Part shown: in pieces, positions 35,735-44,083 of the stretch
How the letters are laid out: the number at the start of each line of letters is the position of its first letter
Position numbering within the stretch: position 1 is the stretch's first letter
Source: Natronincola ferrireducens
GTDB taxonomy: Bacteria > Bacillota > Clostridia > Peptostreptococcales > Natronincolaceae
Assembly (NCBI RefSeq): GCF_900100845.1
Contig: NZ_FNFP01000001.1
Location: forward strand, 1,116,001-1,180,000
DNA length: 64,000 nt
Reading direction: 5' to 3'
Notes under the pieces: generated by a model
What the model was told of the DNA's origin: nothing
Database searches by the model: none
Seen by the model: the letters and a program-made list of their open reading frames with translations, nothing else
Program-made: the position numbers and the translations under genes

Positions 35735-38431
35735 ATGAAAAAAGATCGCATTATTATTATAGACGGTAACAGTTTGATTAATAGGGCTTTTTATGCACTA
35801 CCTCCACTGATGACAAAAGAAGGACACCATACCAATGCTATCTATGGCTTTATCACCATGCTTTTCAAGGTTATAGAGGAATATCAGCCTCAATATATTG
35901 GCGTTGCCTTTGATAAAAAGGCACCAACCTTTAGGCATAAGGAATTTAAGGAGTATAAAGCAGGTAGGAAAAAGATGCCACCAGAGCTAGGGGAACAAAT
36001 GGAGCCTTTAAAAGAGGTTTTAGATGCTCTGCGGATTTATAGAATAGAGATAGAGGGCTTTGAGGCCGATGATTTAATAGGGACATTAGCAAAATACTGT
36101 GAAGCCAAAGGCTTTGAGAGTTTGATTGTAACAGGAGATAAAGATGCCCTACAGCTAGCATCACAAGATACGAAGATTCTTATCACAAAAAAAGGTATAT
36201 CCAACCTAGAGATTTATGATGATAAAAAGGTATTGGAGGACTTTGAAGTAACACCATTACAATTTATAGATTTGAAGGGATTAATGGGGGACAAATCCGA
36301 CAATATCCCTGGAGTTCCAGGGGTGGGAGAAAAAACTGCTGTTAAATTGATTAAAGAGTTTGGGTCAGTGGAAAATCTTATACAAAATACCCAACAGATT
36401 TCTGCTGCTAAGCTAAGGGAGAAAATTGAAGATAATAGGGAGCAAGCTATTTTAAGTAAAAGGCTAGCAACCATTGTAACTAATGTTCCAGTAGCAATGG
36501 AGATAGAGGAGTTAAAGGTAGAGGAATTTGATAGGGATAGATTGTTGGAGCTATTCAAGAAGTATGAGTTCAATAGCTTAATTAATAAAATTATTGGCAA
36601 TGAAAAACGAGAAAATCAAGGGGAAGGAAAAGAACAGGAACAAAATGCAAATCTATGTATAGTAACAATATCACATAAAGAAGCTTTTGAAGAAATGATG
36701 AAAGAGATAAAAAAAGAAAAAACTATGGTTTTAAAATCTATAACAGAAGAAAAAAATATTGTAAAAAATAAAGTAATAGGACTAGCTATTGCTGTTGGAG
36801 AAAAAAATCAATATTACATAGACTTTAGTGATTATAAAGATGAAAATGAATTAATAGGCCTAGTAAAAAAACTGCTAGAAGATGATACTATTGAGAAAGT
36901 CAGTCATGATATAAAAAAAGAGTTACTCCATTTTTATCCCTATGGTATAGAGATAAAAAATATTGTTTTTGACACTATGATAGGAGAATACTTAATAGAT
37001 CCTTCAAAATCCAGCTACTCTATAAAGGAATTAGCTGTTCAATATTTAGGTGAAAACCTATTGGATGAGGAAGATCTAAGGGGAACGGGAAAAAACAAAC
37101 TAGAGATTGAAGCCATACCTAGAGAAAAACTACAAACCTATTTATGTCAACAGGTAAGAATAATCAATAAATTGACAAAGACTCTTGATGAAAAAATAAA
37201 AGAACTACAGCTTCTAGAGCTATATTACGAAATAGAACTTCCTTTAGCAGAGGTATTGGCCTCCATGGAGTTTAAAGGAATTCAAGTAGATAAGCATATG
37301 TTAGAGGATTTAAAAATAGAATTTAAAGAAAAGATTGACAATCTAACGGAGGAAATTTATAGGTTAGCAGAATCAACCTTCAACATTAATTCTCCAAAGC
37401 AATTAGGGGAAATATTGTTTGATAAGCTACAGCTTCCTCCTATCAAGAAAACCAAAACCGGATATTCTACAAATGTTGAGGTTTTAGAGAAGCTTTATGA
37501 TAAGCACGATATCATACCTAAAATATTGGAATATAGACAGGTAACAAAAATAAAAACCACCTATATAGATGGGTTGTTGAACATTATGAACCCTATTACT
37601 GGGAGAATTCATTCCAATTTCAATCAAACTGTCACCACTACAGGAAGGATTTCCAGTACAGAACCTAACCTACAAAATATCCCCATAAAGTTAGAACTGG
37701 GAAGACAGCTTAGAAAGGTTTTTGGAGCTCAGCAGGATTATCAATTGATTGATGCCGATTATTCCCAGATAGAATTAAGGGTGTTAGCCCACATATCAGA
37801 GGATAAAAACCTATTAGAATCCTTTGTAAAGGATCAAGATGTCCATACTAGAACAGCATCAGAAATCTTTCAAGTACCTATGGAAGAGGTAACCTCTGCT
37901 ATGAGAAGCAGCGCTAAGGCTGTAAACTTTGGCATTGTCTATGGTATCAGTGATTTTGGATTGGCTGAAAACTTAAATATTTCTAGATATAAAGCAAAAC
38001 AATATATAGAAAGTTACTTAGAAAAATATGCTTCAGTACAAAAATATATGGAAGAGACAGTAAAAATAGCGAAGGAAAAAGGTTATGTATTAACATTGTT
38101 AAATCGAAGAAGATATTTGCCTGAAATTACTTCTAGAAATTTTAATATCCGTTCCTTTGGAGAAAGGGTTGCCATGAATACACCAATTCAAGGAAGTGCA
38201 GCAGACATTATAAAAATAGCCATGGTGAAGGTTTATAAACGATTAAAGGAAGGTAATTTTCAAGCCAATTTAATCCTACAGGTACATGATGAGTTAATCG
38301 TAGAATGTCCAAACTATGAATTAGAAACGGTATCTACTATTGTGAAGGAATGTATGGAGCAGGCTATGGATTTAAAGGTACCCTTAAAGGTGGATTTAGC
38401 CTATGGGCCCACTTGGTATGATGCAAAGTAA
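35735..38431 (+). CDS. polA: DNA polymerase I
   Basis: 898 residues. The N-terminal 5'-3' exonuclease (about 1-290; IIIDGNSLINRAFYALP, EADDLIGTLA, TGDKDALQLA, GLMGDKSDNIPGVPGVGEKTA) is intact. The middle 3'-5' exonuclease fold is present but the first catalytic acidic pair is lost (LKSITEEK where DxE is expected) and the last Asp is also missing, so proofreading is probably absent, as in Bacillus and Thermus enzymes. The polymerase domain has DADYSQIELRVLAHIS, the O-helix RSSAKAVNFGIVYG and VHDELIVE. It repairs DNA and removes RNA primers. coaE follows by 15 bases, a common clostridial order. Confidence 0.97.
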   Translation: MKKDRIIIIDGNSLINRAFYALPPLMTKEGHHTNAIYGFITMLFKVIEEYQPQYIGVAFDKKAPTFRHKEFKEYKAGRKKMPPELGEQMEPLKEVLDALRIYRIEIEGFEADDLIGTLAKYCEAKGFESLIVTGDKDALQLASQDTKILITKKGISNLEIYDDKKVLEDFEVTPLQFIDLKGLMGDKSDNIPGVPGVGEKTAVKLIKEFGSVENLIQNTQQISAAKLREKIEDNREQAILSKRLATIVTNVPVAMEIEELKVEEFDRDRLLELFKKYEFNSLINKIIGNEKRENQGEGKEQEQNANLCIVTISHKEAFEEMMKEIKKEKTMVLKSITEEKNIVKNKVIGLAIAVGEKNQYYIDFSDYKDENELIGLVKKLLEDDTIEKVSHDIKKELLHFYPYGIEIKNIVFDTMIGEYLIDPSKSSYSIKELAVQYLGENLLDEEDLRGTGKNKLEIEAIPREKLQTYLCQQVRIINKLTKTLDEKIKELQLLELYYEIELPLAEVLASMEFKGIQVDKHMLEDLKIEFKEKIDNLTEEIYRLAESTFNINSPKQLGEILFDKLQLPPIKKTKTGYSTNVEVLEKLYDKHDIIPKILEYRQVTKIKTTYIDGLLNIMNPITGRIHSNFNQTVTTTGRISSTEPNLQNIPIKLELGRQLRKVFGAQQDYQLIDADYSQIELRVLAHISEDKNLLESFVKDQDVHTRTASEIFQVPMEEVTSAMRSSAKAVNFGIVYGISDFGLAENLNISRYKAKQYIESYLEKYASVQKYMEETVKIAKEKGYVLTLLNRRRYLPEITSRNFNIRSFGERVAMNTPIQGSAADIIKIAMVKVYKRLKEGNFQANLILQVHDELIVECPNYELETVSTIVKECMEQAMDLKVPLKVDLAYGPTWYDAK

Positions 38432-38446
38432 GGAGTCGTTAAGGAA

Positions 38447-39046
38447 ATGAAAATTATTGGATTAACAGGAGGAATTGCCAGTGGCAAAACTACTGTATCA
38501 AAGATACTACAAAATTTAGGAGCCATCATTATAGATGCTGATAAGGTGGCTAGAGAAGTGGTTGAAGCTGGGAAACCAGCACTTCTGGATATAGTAGATT
38601 ATTTTGGAGAAGAGGTTCTATGGTCTAATGGGGATTTGAATAGAAAGAAGTTAGGAACTATTGTTTTTAATAACCCTTATGCACTGGAAAAGCTTAATAG
38701 CATTACACATCCCCGAATCTTTGAAGAAATAAAAAAGAGAATAAATTACCTTAAACAAAATGACGATAATCCTGTTATAATAATAGATGCTGCCTTATTA
38801 ATAGAAACGGAACTAAAGGATATGGTTGAAGAAATTTGGTTAGTTACAATTCCTAAAGCTTTGCAAAAGCAGAGATTGATGGAACGGGATGATTTAACTA
38901 TAGATGAAGCCAATAACCGCATAGCGACACAACTGTCTATGGAAGAAAAGCTTCAGTATGCTGATAAACTCATTAATAATTCAGGAAGTCTACAGGAACT
39001 AGAAAAACAAGTGAAGGAATTATGGGGGATGATTCATAAGCGTTAA
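38447..39046 (+). CDS. coaE: dephospho-CoA kinase
   Basis: 199 residues, the usual size. P-loop GGIASGKTTV near the start, IIDADKVAREVV for substrate binding, GDLNRKKLGTIVF and THPRIFEEI, and a lid with RLMERDDLT. It phosphorylates dephospho-CoA as the last step of CoA synthesis. It is in an apparent operon with polA and the lytic transglycosylase. Confidence 0.95.
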   Translation: MKIIGLTGGIASGKTTVSKILQNLGAIIIDADKVAREVVEAGKPALLDIVDYFGEEVLWSNGDLNRKKLGTIVFNNPYALEKLNSITHPRIFEEIKKRINYLKQNDDNPVIIIDAALLIETELKDMVEEIWLVTIPKALQKQRLMERDDLTIDEANNRIATQLSMEEKLQYADKLINNSGSLQELEKQVKELWGMIHKR

Positions 39047-39062
39047 TTTTGGAGGGGTTGTT

Positions 39063-39635
39063 TTGCTAATTATTTTTTCTAAAAAAATTATACAAATTCT
39101 AGTAACTATCATTTTAATTATCACAGTAATCGTTGCTCTTCAAAATGGAAAATGGTTGGGGAAGGTTGTTTACCCTTTTCATTATAAAGATATTGTTGAA
39201 ATCTATGCTACGGAATATGAGGTAGATCCTTATTTAGTAGCAGCTATTATCCGGAATGAAAGCAAGTTCAATCCCTATGCCCTATCCCGTAGGGATGCTA
39301 AAGGCTTGATGCAAATAGCACCTATAACGGGGAATTGGGCTGCTGAAAGAATGTCTATTGAAGATTATAGGGAAGAAATGCTTTATAATCCAGACTTGAA
39401 TATAAAAATAGGTTGTTGGTATTTGAATATACTTCACAGAGAATTTAATAACAACTTACAGCTAATTATTGCAGCCTACAATGCAGGAAACGGAAATGTA
39501 AGTAGGTGGTTAGAAAATCCTGAATACAGTAGAGATGGAAAAACTTTAGATGAGATACCTTTTGGAGAAACGAGAATTTATCTTAAAAAGGTACAACGGG
39601 ACTATAGGATTTATACATGGCTCTATGGAAACTAG
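39063..39635 (+). CDS. lytic transglycosylase of the Slt family
   Basis: 190 residues from a TTG placed behind GGAGGGG. A single N-terminal membrane helix (about 5-25) anchors it outside. The SLT domain has the catalytic Glu in IIRNESKFNPYALS, AKGLMQIAP and AAYNAGNGNVSRWL. It cuts peptidoglycan glycan strands with anhydro-muramyl formation. The order polA-coaE-slt is frequent in Clostridia. Confidence 0.92.
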   Translation: MLIIFSKKIIQILVTIILIITVIVALQNGKWLGKVVYPFHYKDIVEIYATEYEVDPYLVAAIIRNESKFNPYALSRRDAKGLMQIAPITGNWAAERMSIEDYREEMLYNPDLNIKIGCWYLNILHREFNNNLQLIIAAYNAGNGNVSRWLENPEYSRDGKTLDEIPFGETRIYLKKVQRDYRIYTWLYGN

Positions 39636-39748
39636 AACTTCAAATGGAAGATTCTTTAGGTTCCACGATTAGGGTAAATATATTATAATAAACAATATAT
39701 AATTAATGAAAAACAATTGCAATTGCTTGTAGTAAAGGAGGGCACTTG

Positions 39749-41377
39749 GTGAAAAAAAGAAGACAACTGGTTGTAATATTTCTAATAATTTTATCCATAT
39801 TTTTAACTGCTTGTAGTACAGAAGAAGTAGACCCTATTGAAGAAGAAGAAACAAAAGAAAATATCGAAAACTATGAACCAGCAGACGGAGGAACCCTAAA
39901 TCTATCTGTAACAAGATTTAACACCTTCAATCCCCTCTTTAACAATAATTATAGTTTATTTCAACTACATCACTTAATTTATGAGGGATTGGTTACCTTT
40001 GATCCCAATATGGATATAAAGCCTAAATTAGCAATAGACTGGACTATTGCCCAAGATGGACAAAGCATTCAATTTACCCTTCGTGACGGAGTAACTTGGC
40101 ATGATGGAAAACCCTTAACCGCGGAGGATGTTATATTCACTGTAAATTTAATTAAAGGCAATATAAGAAATGCTAAAGGCACTTCTATTTTCAGGACAAG
40201 TCTGCAGCAAATCTCTGATATCCGAGAAATAAAAGATGGCGTAATCAATGTCACATTTTCTAGCCCCTTTAGCAATGCTCTAGAGGTGATGACCTTTCCC
40301 ATCCTACCAAAACATTTGTTTGAAGGAAATAATATTGAAAAGCTAAATAGCCCAAATTTTCCAATGGTGGGTACAGGTCCTTATCAATTAGATCAATATG
40401 AAACAATGCGTAAGATAAAGCTGACAAAGAATAAAAACTATTGGGGGCAAGTCCCCTATATACAAGATATAGAAGTAACCATTGTTCCAGACTTAGAAGC
40501 ACAATTGTCTGTTTTTGAAAATGGTGATATCGATGTGGCACAGCCAATCTCCATTGATTGGGCAAAATACATGGAAAATAGGAATGTAAAGGTCTATGAA
40601 TATGTTTCCAATAATTATGAGTTTTTAGGATTGAACTTTAGAAATTCTATACTTAGGGATAAGAATATAAGAAAAGCCATAGCCTATGGGATTGACCGTC
40701 ATAAGCTTATCAACAATATATATTTAGGACACGGTACAGTGGTGGATGGCCCTATATATCCCTTATCATTGCTATATGATGAAGGAAGTTTACAGTATGG
40801 TTATAATAGGGATCAGGCTGAAGCACTACTACAGGAAAGTGGATATGAGCTTGATAGGGAAAACAACACCAGAAGCAATGGGAATGGAGATACCCTAAAC
40901 TTTACTTTGATTTCTAATAAAAACAATGTTTTAAGAGAAAAAACTGTCTTTTTTATTGAAGATGAGCTTGAGGCTATAGGAATAAAAATAGATGTAGAAC
41001 TTTTAGATTGGGAAGAACTGAATGAGAGAATTGCTAGGGGTAACTTTGATATTGTATTAGGAGGATGGGAATTAGCCTACCTACCAGATCTATCCTTTGC
41101 CTTTCATTCACGACAGTTAGGGGGCAGTAATTTTATTGCCTATAATAACGAAGAAATGGATGAATTATTAGAAGAAGCTTTTAGTGCTGCTGGGTTAACA
41201 GCAAAACAGCAGGCCTATAGCCAGTTACAAATCCATATTGCAGAAGAGCTACCCTATGTTAGTCTATTCTTCAAAAACGGTGCTATCGTTGTAAGGGATA
41301 AAGTAAAAGGAGAATTTAAACCAAGTCATTATAACCTTTTCTATGGTATAGAAGAATGGTATATTAACACAAAATAA
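39749..41377 (+). CDS. solute-binding lipoprotein of the peptide/nickel (OppA/DppA) family
   Basis: 542 residues from the GTG at 39749, preferred to a TTG three bases earlier because AAAGGAGG is better spaced. Lipobox Cys22 (FLTAC). The SBP_bac_5 fold is evident: YEGLVTFDPNMDIKPKLA, FTLRDGVTWHDGKPLTAEDVIFT, GTGPYQL, NKNYWG, RKAIAYGIDRHKLI. No permease or ATPase genes are adjacent, so it is an orphan binding protein that may serve a distant Opp system. Confidence 0.9.
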   Translation: MKKRRQLVVIFLIILSIFLTACSTEEVDPIEEEETKENIENYEPADGGTLNLSVTRFNTFNPLFNNNYSLFQLHHLIYEGLVTFDPNMDIKPKLAIDWTIAQDGQSIQFTLRDGVTWHDGKPLTAEDVIFTVNLIKGNIRNAKGTSIFRTSLQQISDIREIKDGVINVTFSSPFSNALEVMTFPILPKHLFEGNNIEKLNSPNFPMVGTGPYQLDQYETMRKIKLTKNKNYWGQVPYIQDIEVTIVPDLEAQLSVFENGDIDVAQPISIDWAKYMENRNVKVYEYVSNNYEFLGLNFRNSILRDKNIRKAIAYGIDRHKLINNIYLGHGTVVDGPIYPLSLLYDEGSLQYGYNRDQAEALLQESGYELDRENNTRSNGNGDTLNFTLISNKNNVLREKTVFFIEDELEAIGIKIDVELLDWEELNERIARGNFDIVLGGWELAYLPDLSFAFHSRQLGGSNFIAYNNEEMDELLEEAFSAAGLTAKQQAYSQLQIHIAEELPYVSLFFKNGAIVVRDKVKGEFKPSHYNLFYGIEEWYINTK

Positions 41378-41388
41378 TTTTATAATCA

Positions 41389-41421
41389 ATAAGGAGCTGC
41401 AGGATAAAAGTGGCTCCTTAT
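41389..41421 (+). terminator. terminator after the binding-protein gene
   Basis: ATAAGGAGC at 41389-41397 pairs with GCTCCTTAT at 41413-41421. Confidence 0.6.
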
Positions 41422-41469
41422 AAAACCTTGAAGATGTTGATACAGGGAAAGATGTGGGACTATTGATGG

Positions 41470-41498
41470 TTGACATGGGAATATAAACGTATTATAAT
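41470..41498 (+). promoter_or_regulatory. perfect consensus promoter ahead of the split tRNA
   Basis: TTGACA at 41470-41475 and TATAAT at 41493-41498 with exactly 17 bases between. It lies 28 bases before the tRNA-Leu 5' half and must now also feed the intact tRNA-Leu(GAG) at 41616. Confidence 0.88.
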
Positions 41499-41525
41499 GT
41501 TATAGTATCAAAAAACACATTTCTT

Positions 41526-41559
41526 GCGGATGTGGTGGAACGGCAGACACGCTATCTTG
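41526..41559 (+). pseudogene. 5' half of a split tRNA-Leu(GAG)
   Basis: GCGGATG acceptor strand, D-arm (GTGGTGGAACGGCAGACAC) and the anticodon stem up to CTATCTTG are present, then the match ends and unrelated sequence follows. It joins precisely at CTTG with the 3' half at 48966-49021 to make a full tRNA-Leu cloverleaf. Confidence 0.85.
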
Positions 41560-41615
41560 TGATGACGTTACTTTATTGTTAGTTTCATTCGCTAAGTTTA
41601 TGGACAACTTTAAAT

Positions 41616-41700
41616 GCGGTAGTGGTGGAATCGGCAGACACGTAGTCTTGAGGGGGCTATGTCAATAGACGTAAGGGTTCAAATCCCTTCTACCGCACCA
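41616..41700 (+). tRNA. tRNA-Leu (anticodon GAG), intact
   Basis: Acceptor GCGGTAG/CTACCGC, anticodon loop TTGAGGG with stem TAGTC/GGCTA, long variable arm, T-loop TTCAAAT, discriminator A and encoded CCA. It is a paralog of the split copy, not a rejoined version, since the acceptor stem differs (GCGGTAG against GCGGATG). Confidence 0.95.
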
Positions 41701-41710
41701 AAAATAATTC

Positions 41711-41740
41711 AACTACCTATTTATAAGGTAGTTTTTTATG
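41711..41740 (+). terminator. terminator of the tRNA-Leu(GAG) unit
   Basis: AACTACC at 41711-41717 pairs with GGTAGTT at 41728-41734, then a T run. Confidence 0.85.
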
Positions 41741-41912
41741 TGCAAAATAACGTTCATATTTAGCCTTGTGCATCCTTTAATAGTGTAGAGGGTATAGAAG
41801 GTTGTATATGATGAAAATAGTAGTAGGTCTATTAAGAGTGTCATGAACGGTACTTCTAATATTCAGAACCCCCAAAATGGGCGAGATGAAATTAATATCA
41901 TACTAGCAAATC

Positions 41913-42068
41913 GTGGCGAGTGAATATAAAACAATCCAGTTAGTAGAAAGTTTTGCTGGAACATGTAAATGTGGTGGGAGTTATAAGTTTGATGCTCCGG
42001 CAAGATGCCCTGAATGCAAATCAACAGATTTATACGATACTGGAGAGATAGAGTGTTTATATGATTAA
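41913..42068 (+). pseudogene. small zinc-ribbon fragment upstream of the peptide cluster
   Basis: A GTG-started frame of 51 residues carries two Cys pairs (GTCKCGG and ARCPECKS), a zinc ribbon. There is no ribosome site, and a 26-codon frame (41844-41922) runs into it from upstream in another frame, so this looks like the C-terminal part of a frameshifted gene. The function is unknown. Sequence from 41741 to 41843 holds nothing I recognise. Confidence 0.35.
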
Positions 42069-42127
42069 ATATCAGGTGAAGTTAAAGGTCACTATGAGAA
42101 AAATAGGTTTATCGACAAAGGCTGCGA

Positions 42128-42147
42128 CAATCCATTTTAAAGGATTG
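42128..42147. promoter_or_regulatory. inverted repeat overlapping the -35 of the peptide cluster promoter
   Basis: CAATCC at 42128-42133 and GGATTG at 42142-42147 are perfect inverted arms with an eight-base spacer. The right arm overlaps the -35 box, the place expected for a repressor or activator site. No regulator gene is in the cluster. Confidence 0.4.
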
Positions 42148-42173
42148 ATTAGATTACTTGTAAATGCTATAAT
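42145..42173 (+). promoter_or_regulatory. promoter of the peptide cluster
   Basis: TTGATT at 42145-42150 and TATAAT at 42168-42173, spacer 17, with an extended -10 (TGC before TATAAT). It lies 42 bases before the precursor start codon. Confidence 0.8.
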
Positions 42174-42215
42174 AAATGTAAACTAAAGAAAAAAATACTA
42201 TCTTAGGAGGTACAT

Positions 42216-42404
42216 ATGCTAAAGAAAGAGGATTTTTTATTTGAAGAAGTAAAAGATTCAGAAATATTTGCGGAATACTCGGATGGGTGTTCTGGTTCTA
42301 GATCAGACTGTTGCACTAGAGTATGTACAAGAAACAATGCTGTAGCGAGTGAAGAAGAATGGGGAAAATTTTTAGAAATTAATGCAGGTGTTGTACAATA
42401 TTAG
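42216..42404 (+). CDS. 62-residue Cys-rich peptide, candidate RiPP precursor
   Basis: The ATG follows a strong TTAGGAGGT. Residues 1-23 are acidic and leader-like (KKEDFLFEEVKDSEIFAEYS). The second part begins DGCSGSRSDCCTRVCTR, with Cys at 25, 32, 33 and 37 (C-x6-CC-x3-C) among Ser, Thr and Arg, then a tail with Trp49 that ends INAGVVQY. It has no signal peptide or membrane helix. A strong hairpin terminator follows directly, and four genes for an E1/JAMM/UvrA set lie downstream. That arrangement fits a ribosomal peptide whose Cys or C-terminus is modified by the neighbours. I do not recognise the family; a small metal-binding protein is the alternative. Confidence 0.75.
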   Translation: MLKKEDFLFEEVKDSEIFAEYSDGCSGSRSDCCTRVCTRNNAVASEEEWGKFLEINAGVVQY

Positions 42405-42416
42405 AATGAATAAAAT

Positions 42417-42450
42417 AATATCTTCTGAATAATTTCAGAAGATATTTTCT
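42417..42450 (+). terminator. leaky terminator between precursor and modification genes
   Basis: A perfect 13-base stem, AATATCTTCTGAA with TTCAGAAGATATT, around TAAT, followed by TTTCTTAT. It lies 12 bases after the precursor stop codon and would give far more precursor message than enzyme message. Confidence 0.85.
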
Positions 42451-42501
42451 TATATATTATAAAGGAAATATCCAGTAGAATAGTAAAAGAGGAATGTGAT
42501 T

Positions 42502-42975
42502 ATGTCAGATATGAAGATACCAGTTGTCAGGTTGAAAATGGTAAAGGAATATGACTTGAGTGCAGATAGAAATAAAGTTTATGGTATAGAAGAAGCTGCA
42601 CCAATTTTTGAATCATTAATTGGTGGGTCTACTTTGGAAAGGCTAGCATTGTTGTGTATGGATGCTAATAACCATCCAATAAATGTTGCAGTACTAAATA
42701 TAGGAAATAATAGAAATGTCGAAGTAGTTCCAAGTGAAATATTTAGAATTGCAATACTATCAAATGCTACATCCATTATAATTTGTCATAATCATCCTTC
42801 AGGAATATTAAAACCAAGTAAGTATGATATGCAGATCACGAAGAAAATTGGGCAGATAGCAAGTTTACTAAGCATACAATTGATAGACTCTTTGATTTTA
42901 GGTGACTTTGGAAAATGTCTTTCAATTAGAAGTGAGATAGGGAAAAAAGAAGGTGAGATTAATGATAAATGTTAA
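42502..42975 (+). CDS. stand-alone RadC-like JAMM metalloprotease domain protein
   Basis: 157 residues from the ATG at 42502; AAAGAGGA is upstream and an in-frame GTG at 42496 is too close to it. The protein is a RadC/JAB1 domain without the N-terminal helix-hairpin-helix of true RadC. The JAMM zinc motif is complete: Glu79, His96-Asn-His98 (CHNHPSG), Ser106 and Asp109. JAMM proteins hydrolyse (iso)peptide bonds; here leader removal, trimming of the peptide or reversal of an E1-made linkage are possible roles by inference. The end overlaps the first E1 gene by 14 bases, so the two are translated together. A DNA-repair role is unlikely in this setting. Confidence 0.85.
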   Translation: MSDMKIPVVRLKMVKEYDLSADRNKVYGIEEAAPIFESLIGGSTLERLALLCMDANNHPINVAVLNIGNNRNVEVVPSEIFRIAILSNATSIIICHNHPSGILKPSKYDMQITKKIGQIASLLSIQLIDSLILGDFGKCLSIRSEIGKKEGEINDKC

Positions 42976-44083
42976 TGAAATATATAAAATAAGAAATGGT
43001 GTAGATATATATTTAACTAATGATGAATTAATTACTTTTTACTTTATGAGTACAAGATTAAGAAAACAGTTTAGAGTTTCTAATTTAATAGTAAGACTAA
43101 TTGAATTAATCGATGGAGATAAAAATATAAAAGATATACATAAATTACTAGAAAAAGAATTCGGAAAAGAAATAAATATAGATGAGTTAGTCAGTATTAT
43201 TGAGAAGCTTTATACTTTGAATATTCTTAATAAAGTTGATAAAAAATCAGAGGAAATTACTGATGTATCTTTAGAAAGGTATAGTAGACAAACTGATTTT
43301 TTTTCGGATTTTTTAGTTGGGTATAACTTAGATATAGAAGCACAGAAACAATTAAGGGATTCTACTATTTTGGTATTTGGATGTGGGGCAATTGGCGGTA
43401 ATATTGCTATACAATTGGCAATGTGCGGAGTAGAAAACTTTATTATATATGACTATGATGTAGTTGAGGCTTCTGATATATGTCGCCATGTTTATTTTAA
43501 AGAAAAATATATTGGCATGAAGAAAACAGATGCTATAGAAGACTATTTATTAGATATAAATAAAAATATAAATGTACAAAAAATCGATAACGTATTAACA
43601 CCAGAAAGTAAAATAGAGGATCTAATAGATAAAGCAACTTTTGTTATCAATACGGCTGATGAGCCTTATATAGGATATACTTCAATGAAAATATCTAGGT
43701 ATTGTACAACAATGAAAAAGGTTCACTTTATTGCAGGTGGATTTGATGCACACTTAGCAAGTACGGGAGAATTAATAATACCAGGCATTACACCTTGTGT
43801 TGATTGTTATGCTAAACACTTTAAGGAAGTGTTAAAGGGTTGGAAGCCTAAGAAGCATCCTGTAAAGGAAAGGTATTTAGAAATCGGCGGTTTATCGAGT
43901 ATGTCTTTGTTTTCATCAAGTTATGCGGTTATAGAAATTATAAAATATATATGTAATCTAATAGATATAAAAAAGTATAGGAATACAAGAGGCGAGTTTT
44001 TATTTCATAATATGGAGATAAGCTATCTAAATGTAAGTAGAGATAAGGATTGTAAATCCTGTGGGGAGATTGTCTATGAATAA
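42962..44083 (+). CDS. E1/ThiF-like adenylating enzyme A with N-terminal peptide-recognition-like domain
   Basis: 373 residues from the ATG at 42962 with AAGGTGAG before it. Residues 1-95 look like a winged PqqD/RRE-type peptide-binding domain (LIELIDGDKNIKDIHKLLEKEF, then a helix and LYTLNILNK). Residues 125-373 are the E1 fold: ATP loop GCGAIGG (140-146), Asp164/Asp166, Arg175, Lys187/188, Asp233 (NTADEP), and a structural zinc site Cys279/Cys282 with Cys364/Cys367. The usual SNLxRQ segment is altered to SDICRH. The layout matches MccB and PaaA, the microcin C7 and pantocin enzymes, which adenylate their peptide. It probably binds the 62-residue peptide leader. Confidence 0.85.
   Translation: MINVNEIYKIRNGVDIYLTNDELITFYFMSTRLRKQFRVSNLIVRLIELIDGDKNIKDIHKLLEKEFGKEINIDELVSIIEKLYTLNILNKVDKKSEEITDVSLERYSRQTDFFSDFLVGYNLDIEAQKQLRDSTILVFGCGAIGGNIAIQLAMCGVENFIIYDYDVVEASDICRHVYFKEKYIGMKKTDAIEDYLLDINKNINVQKIDNVLTPESKIEDLIDKATFVINTADEPYIGYTSMKISRYCTTMKKVHFIAGGFDAHLASTGELIIPGITPCVDCYAKHFKEVLKGWKPKKHPVKERYLEIGGLSSMSLFSSSYAVIEIIKYICNLIDIKKYRNTRGEFLFHNMEISYLNVSRDKDCKSCGEIVYE

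Noticed and set aside
41526-41700. Integration by a standard tRNA-targeting element that rebuilt the target tRNA
   Set aside because: The intact tRNA inside has a different acceptor stem and the 5' half is not followed by any 3' half, so the usual att reconstruction does not apply as such.
42216-42404. Thiazole/oxazole (TOMM) precursor
   Set aside because: The Cys/Ser/Thr-rich segment fits loosely, but no YcaO or dehydrogenase gene is in the cluster.
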